In this document: piece after piece, positions 15,773-24,676 of the stretch
Layout of the letters: every line of letters starts with the position of its first letter
How positions within the stretch are numbered: the first letter of the stretch is position 1
Source of the DNA: Flavobacterium gelidilacus DSM 15343
GTDB lineage: Bacteria; Bacteroidota; Bacteroidia; Flavobacteriales; Flavobacteriaceae
Direction: 5' to 3'
DNA: 64,000 nucleotides
Assembly (NCBI RefSeq): GCF_000422685.1
Contig: NZ_AUGN01000001.1
Location: 124,001 to 188,000 of the forward strand
The notes under the pieces: model-generated
The model's input: the letters and a program-made list of their open reading frames with translations, nothing else
What the model was told of the DNA's origin: nothing
Database searches by the model: none
Made by a program: the position numbers and the translations under genes

Positions 15773-15950
15773 CGAACTTTGCGTAAAATTTGCGAATTTG
15801 CGGTTAAAGTACATCTATTTTTTTAGGAACACAGATTACTTCGTCTGTTCGCATTTTCAGGCTCGGGTGAATAAATTGTAGAAATTTTTAATATCTATCT
15901 GCCTATGTGGTTAAAGAAAGGAACGCTGATGGTCACTGATTTTTTGTTTG
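15773..15950 (+). repeat. composite intergenic repeat, copy beyond mnmE
   Basis: Matches the copy starting at about 13604 through its tttgcgaatttgcggttaaag, aggaacacagattacttcgt and tttcaggctcgggtg segments. Both copies have the same orientation. Confidence 0.7.
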
Positions 15951-15990
15951 TGGGTATAGTTTTGATGTACTATTTATTAATTTACTGAAA

Positions 15991-16008
15991 ACATGATAGT
16001 TATCATGT
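15991..16008. promoter_or_regulatory. FNR/CRP-like palindrome upstream of the stress-protein gene
   Basis: ACATGATAGTTATCATGT is a perfect inverted repeat with 7-bp arms around AGTT and contains the TGAT-N4-ATCA core of FNR-type sites. It lies 64 bases before the preferred start at 16072, with a degenerate TATTTTG element at 16022-16028. Confidence 0.5.
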
Positions 16009-16071
16009 GGCGTAAAAGAATTATTTTGTAATTTTATGGTGGATAATCTTCTAACATTTAACATTACTATT

Positions 16072-16908
16072 ATGAAACGAATTCTTTTCCCAACTGATTT
16101 TTCTGATGTGGCTACAAATGCATTTGTTTATGCTTTAGAATTGGCAAAAATTATAGATGCTGAAATTATAGTTTTACACACTTTTCAAATGCCAATAATA
16201 GATTATCAATATTTTCCCCAAAATTATAGTCAATTATTTGATTCTTTTGAATTGGCAACCTTTGAAATGTTCAAAGATGAAATTCCAAAATTAAGAACCC
16301 TAGCAGAAAAACGTAATTTAGAGCACATTAATCTATACCATAAATTAATGGATGGTGCTTTAACAAGCAACATAAAAGATTGTATTGTGGAAGAAAAAAT
16401 AGATTTTGTTGTTATGGGTACTGCTGGAGCAAGCGGATGGAAAGAATTTTTTATTGGAACCAACACTGGTGATGCTTTAACCTCTGTCAGTGTTCCTTTG
16501 TTGAGTGTTCCTTTAGAGGCTAAATATAAAAACATAAATAATATATGTTTTACTACTCGCTACAGAGATAAAGATATCAAAGCACTACAAAGTGTGTTGC
16601 AAATTGCAAAATTAATGAAAGCAGAAGTAAAATGTTTATATGTTCAGTCTTTAACTTCAGATGTTAACGAGGAAAAAATTGAAACTTGGAAGAAACTATT
16701 TGCTGATGAACAAGTTACTTTTTTTGTAGAATCAAGTGAATATATTGAAGAGACTATTATTGAATTTTTAGATTTTCATGAGATTGATATTTTAGCCATG
16801 GCTAATTACAAGCGCTCTTTCTTTGTGGAATTATTTACAACTCATTTAACCGAAAAATTATCCTATAAAACCGAGATTCCGATTTTAGTAATTCAAGAAC
16901 AAGCCTAA
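16072..16908 (+). CDS. universal stress protein, two UspA domains
   Basis: A 278-residue cytoplasmic protein made of two tandem UspA domains. The first opens with MKRILFPTDFSD and contains the ATP-binding pattern G-x2-G-x9-G in GTAGASGWKEFFIGTNTG. The second (from about 140) lacks a clear version of that motif. I prefer the ATG at 16072 over the one at 16036, because the family starts here and the upstream 12 residues have no relatives I know. Proteins of this type are induced by low oxygen or stationary phase in several bacteria, and the FNR-like palindrome at 15991 fits that. A strong terminator shared with dnaN follows. Confidence 0.9.
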   Translation: MKRILFPTDFSDVATNAFVYALELAKIIDAEIIVLHTFQMPIIDYQYFPQNYSQLFDSFELATFEMFKDEIPKLRTLAEKRNLEHINLYHKLMDGALTSNIKDCIVEEKIDFVVMGTAGASGWKEFFIGTNTGDALTSVSVPLLSVPLEAKYKNINNICFTTRYRDKDIKALQSVLQIAKLMKAEVKCLYVQSLTSDVNEEKIETWKKLFADEQVTFFVESSEYIEETIIEFLDFHEIDILAMANYKRSFFVELFTTHLTEKLSYKTEIPILVIQEQA

Positions 16909-16915
16909 AAAGAAA

Positions 16916-16947
16916 AAACCGTCTTGTTTCTACAAACAAGACGGTTT
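16916..16947. terminator. bidirectional terminator between the stress-protein gene and dnaN
   Basis: Perfect 14-bp stem (16916-16929 with 16934-16947) around CTAC, core CCGTCTTG / CAAGACGG, flanked by A and T tracts so that it works on both strands for the two convergent genes. Confidence 0.85.
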
Positions 16948-16972
16948 ACTATATACTAGTGTTAAGGGAATT

Positions 16973-18091
16973 CTAGCTATTTAACATAACAGGCATTACT
17001 AACATAGTAACTGTTTCTCCTTCATCTAATCCATCAATTGGTGTCAAGATTCCAGCTCTGTTTGGCATAGACATTTCTAATTGAATTTCGTCTGATGTCA
17101 AGTTAGTCAACATTTCGGTTAAGAAACGTGAGTTAAATCCAATTTGAATATCATCACCTTGGTAATCACAAGTTAAACGTTCGTCGGCTTTGTTTGAGTA
17201 ATCTATATCTTCAGCAGAAATGTTTAATTCTGTTCCTGCAATCTTTAGACGAATTTGGTGTGTTGTCTTGTTTGCGAAAATTGCCACACGACGAACAGAA
17301 TTTAAAAACTGAACTCTGTTTATAATAAGTTTATTTGGATTTTCCTTTGGAATTACGGCATCGTAATTAGGATATTTACCGTCAATTAAACGACAAGTCA
17401 ATATGTAATTTTCTAAGGTAAATGTTGCGTTAGAATCGTTGTATTCAATTTTAACTTCAACATCTGTTGCTCCTAAAATTCCTTTTAAAATGTTTAAAGG
17501 TTTTTTGGGCATGATAAAATCGGCTACTTCAGTTGCTACAACATCTGTACGAGCATATTTTACTAATTTGTGAGCATCTGTTGCTACAAATATTAAGCTT
17601 TGCGGTGAAAACTGAAAAAAGACTCCACTCATTACGGGTCTTAAATCATCATTTCCAGCAGCAAAAATAGTTTTGTTGATAGCTGTTGATAAAACATCTG
17701 CAGGTACTAAAGTAGAAGAAGGATCTTCTAATGCTACTGATTTAGGAAATTCATCTCCTGGAGCAAATGCTAAAGCATATTTTCCTGAATTTGAACTAAT
17801 TTCAACGGTATTGTTATCTTCAACGGTAAAAGTCAAAGGTTGTTCAGGGAACGTTTTTAAGGTTTCTAAAAGTAATTTTGCGGGTAAAGCTACACTTCCA
17901 GTACTCGAAGAATCAATTTCTAAAGAGGCTGTCATGGTAGTTTCTAAATCGGATGCAGAAACTTTAAGAGAATTATTGTCTAATTCAAATAAAAAATTAT
18001 CTAAAATAGGTAAGGTGTTACTGTTGTTAATAACACTACCTAATACTTGTAGTTGCTTTAATAAATAAGAGCTCGATACGATAAACTTCAT
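16973..18091 (-). CDS. dnaN: DNA polymerase III sliding clamp (beta subunit)
   Basis: The beta clamp is a ring-shaped dimer that tethers DNA polymerase III to DNA. The 372-residue product has the three-domain clamp pattern: SYLLKQLQVLGSVI at the start, PAKLLLETLKTFP in domain 1, ISAEDIDYSNKADERL in domain 3, and the conserved end TMLVMPVML that forms the partner-binding pocket. Length is normal. It is not next to dnaA or an origin here. It is transcribed alone on the minus strand, with a leader of roughly 100 bases before gldG. Confidence 0.97.
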   Translation of the reverse strand: MKFIVSSSYLLKQLQVLGSVINNSNTLPILDNFLFELDNNSLKVSASDLETTMTASLEIDSSSTGSVALPAKLLLETLKTFPEQPLTFTVEDNNTVEISSNSGKYALAFAPGDEFPKSVALEDPSSTLVPADVLSTAINKTIFAAGNDDLRPVMSGVFFQFSPQSLIFVATDAHKLVKYARTDVVATEVADFIMPKKPLNILKGILGATDVEVKIEYNDSNATFTLENYILTCRLIDGKYPNYDAVIPKENPNKLIINRVQFLNSVRRVAIFANKTTHQIRLKIAGTELNISAEDIDYSNKADERLTCDYQGDDIQIGFNSRFLTEMLTNLTSDEIQLEMSMPNRAGILTPIDGLDEGETVTMLVMPVMLNS

Positions 18092-18219
18092 CTTCTGGGT
18101 TTTAAAAATCCTTATTAATTTTAAGGATTACAAATATAATTTTAAATTTTGAAAATACAATCATTATTTCTTGTAGATTTTCGTATAGTCAGATTTTAGA
18201 TTTTCGGAGAAATACAATT

Positions 18220-19902
18220 CTATTTCACGTATTTTCTTTTCCTTAAATAAGTAAACAAAAAGCCAAACAATCCAAGAAGAGCTAATGGTAATCCTATTGT
18301 AATGATTTGGGCAAAAGTGTAATTCTCATATACTTTTTCTTTGTCTAACAAAGGTAAATCTACATCTTTACTTCTTATGTTAATTAAGCCGTTATCGTCT
18401 AATAAATAGTTGACACAATTCATTAAAAATTCTTTGTTTCCATAAAGTTGGTTGGTAAATTTATCAAAACCAAGTTCCATTGGATAACCGTCTTTATCTA
18501 TCTGATTCTTAATAACATCGCCATCTGAAATAAATATCATTTTTGATTCTTTATCAATGTCTTTAAATTTTGAATCTTTAATTGGAAGCACTCTGTTTTT
18601 ATAAACGGATTTGAATTTTCCTTCTAATAAAATAGCCATTGGCAGTAATCCACCATTTGGATAATCTGTAGGTTTTGTTTCTTCTGTGACTAAATCTAAC
18701 GCAATTGGCAAAGGTGTTCCAACTGGTTTAGAATACGCTGAGCTGGTCAAAAGGACGGTTTTCTTAATGTCATTTTTAAGAATTTCAATCGGATTGGCAA
18801 ATTCAAACTTAATACCTTCCATATTCTTTACAATGGGATGGTTTGAAGCTGGATAAACAAACGGAGAAAAACGCCAAGAAAACTCCTGGTATTGGGTTTG
18901 ACTTCCTTCTTGCCCAGTAGCCAATTTTATTGGTGTAGCTTGTTCGTCTTTGACTAATTGACCATTAACGCGAAGTCCATATTGAAACAATTGGTCGGTT
19001 AAATTCAAATCTAATGGATATGCTAATATTTGGGGTTGTGTAAATAAACTATCCATGTCAGCCTTGACAGCATCAACTAACCAAAGCGTTTTTCCACCAT
19101 TTACAATAAATTGATCAATAACTTGTTTTTCTTCATCAGAGAAAGCTATTGTTGGCTTTGCTATGATTGCCATGTCGTATTTTTGCAAAGCTTCAATAGT
19201 CTCAATAGGCTTGTTTGCAAGAGAATCTAAGGTAAAAGTCCCAATATAATAACTTTCACGAACAGTTTTTAAGAAATCGGCTATATAAAGATCATCTAAT
19301 TCACCATTTCCTTTTAAAACGGCAATTTTCTTTTGTTTTTGTTTGGTGATTTTATTCAGTGCATCTGCAAAAGCAAATTCCATATGTTGTACAGAACTGA
19401 TTACTTTTTCTTCTGTAGTGGCACCCATTAAGTTCTTAAGCAAACCTACTTTTGTACTTTTATCACCATAAGTGGCTACTGCCCAAGGAAAAACTACTTC
19501 TTGTGATTGTTTTCCTTTATCTTCAACAGTAATACTCAAGGGCATTAAACCTCTTTCGTAAAAGTTTTTCATTACTTCCACACGTTCTTCTTCTTTTTCG
19601 ATTGGATTAACGAATTGAAAAATAATGTTTGAATTGTAAGCCGTAAATTCTTCTAAAAGTTGTCTGGTTTCGTTTTGTAAGCGTTTGAATTCAGGAGGAA
19701 ACTTTCCTTCTAAAAACACATCAATATATAAAGGGGAATCTACTGATTCTATAATACCTAAAGTCGTTTCTGATAAAGTGTATCGTTTGTCTTTGGTTAA
19801 ATCAAATCGTTTGAAAAAGTAATTTCCAAAAATATTGATTGCCAACAAAATGGCAGCTGTGATTCCTAATTGTTTAAGGCTATTTTTTTTATTTGCTTCC
19901 AT
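18220..19902 (-). CDS. gldG: gliding motility ABC transporter component GldG
   Basis: GldG is the auxiliary membrane protein of the GldA-GldF-GldG ABC transporter, which is needed for gliding in Flavobacterium johnsoniae. The 560-residue protein has an N-terminal membrane helix (about 12-28), a large periplasmic ABC_transp_aux-type domain (ERGLMPLSITVEDKG, KKIAVLKGNGELDD, FISDGDVIKNQ) and a C-terminal membrane helix (about 530-552) with a basic tail. It overlaps the gldF stop by one base, so the two are translated together. The ATPase gene gldA is not in this window. Confidence 0.95.
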   Translation of the reverse strand: MEANKKNSLKQLGITAAILLAINIFGNYFFKRFDLTKDKRYTLSETTLGIIESVDSPLYIDVFLEGKFPPEFKRLQNETRQLLEEFTAYNSNIIFQFVNPIEKEEERVEVMKNFYERGLMPLSITVEDKGKQSQEVVFPWAVATYGDKSTKVGLLKNLMGATTEEKVISSVQHMEFAFADALNKITKQKQKKIAVLKGNGELDDLYIADFLKTVRESYYIGTFTLDSLANKPIETIEALQKYDMAIIAKPTIAFSDEEKQVIDQFIVNGGKTLWLVDAVKADMDSLFTQPQILAYPLDLNLTDQLFQYGLRVNGQLVKDEQATPIKLATGQEGSQTQYQEFSWRFSPFVYPASNHPIVKNMEGIKFEFANPIEILKNDIKKTVLLTSSAYSKPVGTPLPIALDLVTEETKPTDYPNGGLLPMAILLEGKFKSVYKNRVLPIKDSKFKDIDKESKMIFISDGDVIKNQIDKDGYPMELGFDKFTNQLYGNKEFLMNCVNYLLDDNGLINIRSKDVDLPLLDKEKVYENYTFAQIITIGLPLALLGLFGFLFTYLRKRKYVK

Positions 19903-20627
19903 TACCCTTTTAAAGATTTAAGTTGATAAACAGTTGCTGCTAAAAATAAGATAGTGACACTTATAAAATACAAAACATCTCTAGTATCAATAACACCACG
20001 ACTCATACTTTTAAAATGATAATCCATTCCAAATGAAGCAAAAAGACCACTAAATTCTCCCATAAAACTTGCAATTCCATCAAATCCAAAATAGAAAAAG
20101 AAACATAAGAAAACCGAAATGATAAAAGCTACAATTTGATTTTCCGAAAGAGTAGAAGTAAAAACTCCAATAGCAGTATATCCAGCAATTAGAAATAAAA
20201 GGCCAAAATAAGAACCCATTGTGCTTCCCATATCAATATTCCCTTCTGGATTTCCAAAATAGGAAATCATGACTACGTAAATTAAGGTTGGAATGATAGC
20301 AATGATGATTAGTACTAAAGCACCAAAGAATTTTCCGTTTACAATTTCCCATATAGAAAGAGGTTTTGTAAATAACAATTCAATAGTTCCTTGTTTTTTT
20401 TCATCTGAAAAACTTCGCATGGTTACAGCTGGAATCAAGAAAATTAAAATCCAAGGAGCTAATTTAAAAAACGGACTCATATCAGCAAATCCCGAATTCG
20501 GAATATTAAAATCTCCTTCAAAAACCCATAAAAATAATCCGTTGAGTACTAAAAAAATGGCAATTACCAAATAGCCAATCGGTGAACCAAAAAAGGATTT
20601 TATTTCTCTTAAAAGTAATGCTTTCAT
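19902..20627 (-). CDS. gldF: gliding motility ABC transporter permease GldF
   Basis: A 241-residue ABC-2 type permease with about six membrane helices, beginning MKALLLREIKSFFGSPIGYL. It carries the conserved permease loop RSFSDEKKQGTIELLFTKPLS (broken here as RSFSDEKKQG then TIELLF). Together with GldG and an ATPase encoded elsewhere it makes the Gld transporter, whose substrate is unknown. It is the first gene of the gldFG pair. The gap to the upstream monooxygenase gene (20628-20735) contains several gtttc/gaaac phrases but no clear promoter. Confidence 0.95.
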   Translation of the reverse strand: MKALLLREIKSFFGSPIGYLVIAIFLVLNGLFLWVFEGDFNIPNSGFADMSPFFKLAPWILIFLIPAVTMRSFSDEKKQGTIELLFTKPLSIWEIVNGKFFGALVLIIIAIIPTLIYVVMISYFGNPEGNIDMGSTMGSYFGLLFLIAGYTAIGVFTSTLSENQIVAFIISVFLCFFFYFGFDGIASFMGEFSGLFASFGMDYHFKSMSRGVIDTRDVLYFISVTILFLAATVYQLKSLKG

Positions 20628-20735
20628 ATTTTATTATTAATTCTTTTTAGTTTCAAACTGTTTCTTATGGTTTCAGATTGTTTTGCAAAAGTATTATTTA
20701 ACTTGAAACTCTTAAACAAAATGAAACAAAAAAAA

Positions 20736-21032
20736 CTAATTTAATGAAACTAATTTGTCTACACTCCAAGCTTCAGGTTTATCACTAAACAAAGCTTTAG
20801 TAAATTTCCAAACACCACCAAAGAGTTCAGACTTTCTATAGTTTTCTAGATCTGATTCGTTTTCCCAATAACTATAGGTAAAGAAAATGCGTGGATCATT
20901 TTTATCTTGATATAATTCTAATAAACGGTTTCCTTCGAAATTTCGTATATGGTTTTTAACTTCTTCAAAATTTTCTAGGAAAGTTTCGATTTTATCTTCT
21001 TGAAAACGCATTTTTACAATTCTTACAAACAT
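20736..21032 (-). CDS. ABM-domain (antibiotic biosynthesis monooxygenase-like) protein
   Basis: A 98-residue dimeric alpha/beta-barrel (ferredoxin-like) protein of the ABM superfamily. Its features are the opening MFVRIVKMRF, the segment IRNFEGNRLLELYQDKNDP, and FFTYSYWENESDLENYRKSELF, the typical W-x-ES-x2-L-x2-Y pattern. Members range from quinol monooxygenases to haem-degrading enzymes and proteins without activity. No substrate can be assigned. It is 37 bases downstream of the SAM hydrolase gene on the same strand, so the two are probably co-transcribed. Confidence 0.85.
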   Translation of the reverse strand: MFVRIVKMRFQEDKIETFLENFEEVKNHIRNFEGNRLLELYQDKNDPRIFFTYSYWENESDLENYRKSELFGGVWKFTKALFSDKPEAWSVDKLVSLN

Positions 21033-21069
21033 AATTTATGGTTATAGGTTTTGGGTAATAGGTTATTGG

Positions 21070-21894
21070 TTAATTAAATTTCACAGTTACTGAATCTCTG
21101 AACCTTAGTCCAATTAAAGAGGTAGCTGTTCCTAACGAATCTGGAGTTCCATTGTAAATGGCGATTTCTAAATAACCAGCTTCGTTAAATATGGCCAAAT
21201 AATCACCTTCATACTTTTTTAAGGATTTATTTGGGCTAACTATAAAATCGGAATAATTTTTATGAACCCGATTAAGGGTTTTATTTTTGAATTTAATTTC
21301 AAAACTTCTGTTTTTAGCGACTTCATCAAATGCTTTTTTAGTAATGTTTGTCACGCAATTCCCAAAATGATCAATATATATAATAGTCCCTTTTATTTCT
21401 TCAAAGGTATCAGAAATAGTCAGTTTTTGGGTATAAAATTCGCTTAAAGCTTCAATCTCTTTTCCAATAACGCTAATATTTCCTCCTTTTGCTAAATGAC
21501 AGGCAACCGTTGCAAAAACATTCATATCAGAAGTATCTTCTAATCTGTCATGTATAGTAATTACGGCTATTTTTTGGGCTTTTTTCTTTTGGATTAAAGC
21601 ATTTAATATACCATTATCTGCTGCAATAAAAAATTGATCTTCCCACTGCAATACTATATGTTTTACGTTTTCAATTCGTTCGGCATTTACGCAAACGATA
21701 TGCACTGTGTTTTTTGGGAAGTTTTTATAGGAAGCTTCAATTATGTAGCTGGTTTCAAATATATTAAAGTAATTTATTTGATGGGATAAGTCAACTATTT
21801 TAGCTTCTAAAAATTGAGATAATATTTTCCCTTTCAGAGCACCAACATAATGGTCTTTGTATCCAAAATCAGATGTAAGGGTAATTATTGACAT
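21070..21894 (-). CDS. SAM hydroxide adenosyltransferase (DUF62 / chlorinase-like)
   Basis: A 274-residue protein of the duf62 family, whose studied members split S-adenosylmethionine with water into adenosine and methionine; close relatives are the fluorinase and chlorinase. The N-terminal signature is LTSDFGYKDHYVGALKGKI, with the substrate-contacting Asp and Tyr, and a mid-chain AADNGIL. The smaller C-terminal beta-barrel domain starts at about 165 (GTIIYIDHFGNCVTNI). The hydrolase reading is preferred over a halogenase because genomic halogenation context is absent. It is divergent from phoH. Confidence 0.9.
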   Translation of the reverse strand: MSIITLTSDFGYKDHYVGALKGKILSQFLEAKIVDLSHQINYFNIFETSYIIEASYKNFPKNTVHIVCVNAERIENVKHIVLQWEDQFFIAADNGILNALIQKKKAQKIAVITIHDRLEDTSDMNVFATVACHLAKGGNISVIGKEIEALSEFYTQKLTISDTFEEIKGTIIYIDHFGNCVTNITKKAFDEVAKNRSFEIKFKNKTLNRVHKNYSDFIVSPNKSLKKYEGDYLAIFNEAGYLEIAIYNGTPDSLGTATSLIGLRFRDSVTVKFN

Positions 21895-22000
21895 AAATTT
21901 GTTTATAACTTAAAATAAAAGAGGCATTATTTTTCTTAAATTTGAATGCAAAGCTAATGTATTTTTTAGCGTACCAAAAATAATTTAAAAAAGAAAGCCC

Positions 22001-22951
22001 TTGAACGAACGAATCATTGAATTAATCGACATTGCTCCAAAAGAATTTTGGGGAACACAAGATGCCAATCTTGAAGCTATCAAAAAATATTATCCAAAAC
22101 TTAAAATAGTTGCTAGAGGAACTATTTTAAAAGCCTACGGTGAAGAAGAGGTTTTAAACGAGTTTGAGGTGCGTTTTAGGCGATTAATGCAACATTTCAC
22201 CCGATACAACAGAATAGATGATAACGTTATTTTGCGTGTCTTAGAGAGTGACGCACAGGAAACTCAAGTCATGGATAACAAAGATAAAATTCTGGTGCAT
22301 GGAATTGGTGGAAAATTGATAAAAGCCATGACACCAAATCAGCAAAAATTAGTTGATTTAGTGTATAAAAACGATATGGTTTTTGCCATTGGTCCAGCTG
22401 GAACAGGTAAAACCTACACTGGTGTTGCTATGGCAGTAAAAGCGTTGAAGGAAAAACAAGTCAAACGTATTATCTTAACCAGACCAGCTGTGGAAGCCGG
22501 AGAGAACTTAGGTTTCTTGCCTGGTGATATGAAAGAAAAATTAGATCCATACATGCAACCTTTGTATGATGCATTGCGCGACATGTTGCCTCCACAAACT
22601 TTAGAAGATTATATTTTAAAAGGAATCATTCAAATTGCCCCTTTGGCTTTTATGCGTGGACGTACATTAGATCATGCTTTTGTAATCTTAGATGAAGCAC
22701 AAAACACAACCCATAACCAAATGAAGATGTTTTTAACCCGTATGGGTAAAAATGCAAAATTCATGATAACAGGTGATCCAGGTCAGGTCGATTTACCTAG
22801 AAGAACAACTTCTGGATTAAAAGAAGCTATACTTGTCTTAAAAGATGTTGAAGGTATTGGAATTATTTATTTAGATGATAAAGATATTGTTAGGCATAGA
22901 TTAGTTGGAAAAGTTATTGAAGCTTATAAAAGTATTGAGAATCGTGATTAG
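22001..22951 (+). CDS. PhoH family ATPase
   Basis: A 316-residue cytoplasmic ATPase of the PhoH/YbeZ type, a family linked to RNA metabolism and ribosome maturation with YbeY. It has an N-terminal KH-like region (residues 30-80), Walker A GPAGTGKT at 131-138, Walker [10 protein letters not shown] and the motif [12 protein letters not shown]. The start is TTG (22001): no ATG fits, and the family begins NERIIEL at exactly this point. It is monocistronic, with a strong hairpin terminator downstream. Confidence 0.95.
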   Translation: MNERIIELIDIAPKEFWGTQDANLEAIKKYYPKLKIVARGTILKAYGEEEVLNEFEVRFRRLMQHFTRYNRIDDNVILRVLESDAQETQVMDNKDKILVHGIGGKLIKAMTPNQQKLVDLVYKNDMVFAIGPAGTGKTYTGVAMAVKALKEKQVKRIILTRPAVEAGENLGFLPGDMKEKLDPYMQPLYDALRDMLPPQTLEDYILKGIIQIAPLAFMRGRTLDHAFVILDEAQNTTHNQMKMFLTRMGKNAKFMITGDPGQVDLPRRTTSGLKEAILVLKDVEGIGIIYLDDKDIVRHRLVGKVIEAYKSIENRD

Positions 22952-22990
22952 ATGAGAGATGCAAGATGAGAGATATTTAGACTTAACTTT

Positions 22991-23022
22991 AAAACCATTT
23001 ATGAAAATAGATGGTTTTTTTT
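22991..23022 (+). terminator. phoH terminator
   Basis: A 12-bp stem (AAAACCATTTAT with ATAGATGGTTTT, one G-T pair) closed by a GAAA tetraloop and followed by eight T. Confidence 0.85.
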
Positions 23023-23056
23023 ACGGCTTAACCGTATATATGACAAACTTATGAAC

Positions 23057-23072
23057 ACGAAAACGTTTTCGT
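23057..23072. promoter_or_regulatory. LacI-family-type operator upstream of the alpha-amylase gene
   Basis: ACGAAAACGTTTTCGT is a perfect 16-bp palindrome with the central CG typical of LacI/GalR operators. It lies 80 bases before the amylase ATG. Control by a maltose-responsive LacI-type regulator is inferred; no such regulator is in the window. Confidence 0.6.
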
Positions 23073-23151
23073 TATTGTTTTCATAATTAATCGATTATTT
23101 TTTTGATGATTTTGTATTAATTTAGGATAATTAATAATAAAATAATAAATC

Positions 23152-24585
23152 ATGAAACAAAAAATTCAATTAGGCTTTTTGACATTAGGTATTGTTTTCT
23201 CTTTAACTTCTTGTGAAAAAAATGATGAAACTTTAAATACACCTAGTTCATCTTCTAAAGATTTTAAGGTTATAAATGTTACTAAACATGACGGAAAACC
23301 ATTTAGCACAGGAACATCGAGTAATGTTGAAAAATTTGTAGCTGGCCCAGGTGGTGGAGTTATGATGCAAGCGTTCTATTGGGATGTACCAGCAGGTGGA
23401 ACTTGGTGGAATGTAGTAAAAGGTAAAGTTACGGCTTGGGGAAATGCTGGAATTGAATCTATTTGGTTGCCTCCTGCTTCAAAAGCTCAAAATGGTCCTT
23501 TTTCAATGGGGTACGATCCAACGGATTATTATGATTTTGGAAATTTTAACCAAAACGGAACTACTGAAACTAGATTTGGTTCAAAAACGGAGTTGACAAG
23601 TTTAATTACGGCTGCTCATGGACAATCCATGAAAGTCTATGCTGATATTGTTCTTAATCATAATAGTGGTGGTCAGTCTGAAGCTAATCCATTTACAGGA
23701 ACCAATACTTACACAAAATTTAATGTTGCTTCTGGGAAGTTTAATCGGACTTATAATGATTTTTATAAAAATGGCTATGGTAATAATGATGAAGGGGCAT
23801 TTGGAGGTTTCCCAGATTTATGTCACGCAAATCCTTATGTCCAAGATTGGTTGTGGGGTAGGTCAGATGCTGTTGGGAAATATTATAAAAATACCATGAA
23901 ATTTGATGGTTGGCGTTTTGACTATGTAAAAGGATTTGGTCCATGGGTTGTGAATCAATGGAATGCTAATGTAGGAGGATTTTCTGTTGGTGAATATTGG
24001 GATTCAAATGTAAATACCTTAGAATGGTGGGCAAATAATGCGAATAGTTCTGTTTTTGATTTTGCTTGTTATTATAAAATGAATGATGCTTTTGACGGCA
24101 ATAATTTAGCTTTACTTAATGATGATATGATGTGGAAAAGAAATCCATACAAAGCAGTAACCTTCGTCACTAATCATGATACGGATGAAATTTATAATAA
24201 AAACTTGGCTTATGCTTACATTTTAACTCATGAGGGTTATCCAACTCTTTTCTATAAGGATTATGAAGAATGGTTGGATAAAAACAAATTGAATAACCTA
24301 ATTTGGATTCATAACAACAAAGCTACGGGAACAACATCTATTCTATATTCAGATAATGATGAATACATAGCAAGAAGAAATGGGTATAATGGAAATCCAG
24401 GATTAGTAGTTTATTTAAATAATTCTGACACCTGGCAAGAACGATGGATTCAAACCAATTGGAGTAATGCTCAAATTAAAGATTTTACTGGAAGTTCAAC
24501 TTGGCTTCCTACAACTCAAGGGGATAAATGGGTAAAAATCCAATGTGCACCCAAAAGCTATTCAGTTTGGTCCATAAATATGTAA
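23152..24585 (+). CDS. secreted lipoprotein alpha-amylase, GH13 (subfamily 7-like)
   Basis: This enzyme hydrolyses alpha-1,4 links in starch outside the cytoplasm. The 477-residue protein has a lipoprotein signal with lipobox LTSC (Cys21). The GH13 signatures are DIVLNH (165-170), GWRFDYVKG with nucleophile Asp257, the acid/base Glu281 in VGEYW, and NHD at 341-343. The sequence (MMQAFYWDVPAGG, IWLPPASKAQNG, SMGYDPTDYYDFG) closely recalls the alpha-amylases of Pyrococcus and Thermococcus, subfamily GH13_7. It stands alone rather than in a susCD locus, behind a LacI-type palindrome, and is followed by a terminator. Confidence 0.94.
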   Translation: MKQKIQLGFLTLGIVFSLTSCEKNDETLNTPSSSSKDFKVINVTKHDGKPFSTGTSSNVEKFVAGPGGGVMMQAFYWDVPAGGTWWNVVKGKVTAWGNAGIESIWLPPASKAQNGPFSMGYDPTDYYDFGNFNQNGTTETRFGSKTELTSLITAAHGQSMKVYADIVLNHNSGGQSEANPFTGTNTYTKFNVASGKFNRTYNDFYKNGYGNNDEGAFGGFPDLCHANPYVQDWLWGRSDAVGKYYKNTMKFDGWRFDYVKGFGPWVVNQWNANVGGFSVGEYWDSNVNTLEWWANNANSSVFDFACYYKMNDAFDGNNLALLNDDMMWKRNPYKAVTFVTNHDTDEIYNKNLAYAYILTHEGYPTLFYKDYEEWLDKNKLNNLIWIHNNKATGTTSILYSDNDEYIARRNGYNGNPGLVVYLNNSDTWQERWIQTNWSNAQIKDFTGSSTWLPTTQGDKWVKIQCAPKSYSVWSINM

Positions 24586-24591
24586 AATTCA

Positions 24592-24630
24592 AAGAGTCAT
24601 TACTACATTGAAATGGCTCTTCTGTTTTTA
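24592..24630 (+). terminator. alpha-amylase gene terminator
   Basis: AAGAGTCATT (24592-24601) pairs with AATGGCTCTT (24612-24621) over 10 bp with one G-T pair, followed by a T-rich tail. Confidence 0.7.
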
Positions 24631-24676
24631 AACCATAATTTATTGTATTTTGCGGCTCATTTAAAATCATAAAATA

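Larger units (their letters stand above)
15631..16071. other. intergenic region upstream of mnmE and the stress-protein gene
   Basis: This divergent region holds the mnmE promoter side, a decayed repeat (15773-15950) and an FNR-like palindrome at 15991-16008. I see no gene in it. The in-frame ATG at 16036 belongs to an N-terminal extension of the next gene that is probably not translated. Confidence 0.55.

Noticed and set aside
17673..18068. 131-residue frame antisense to dnaN
   Set aside because: Lies wholly within dnaN and has no promoter or family resemblance.
16973..18091. A replication origin near dnaN
   Set aside because: No dnaA gene, DnaA-box cluster or related origin feature is visible around dnaN here.
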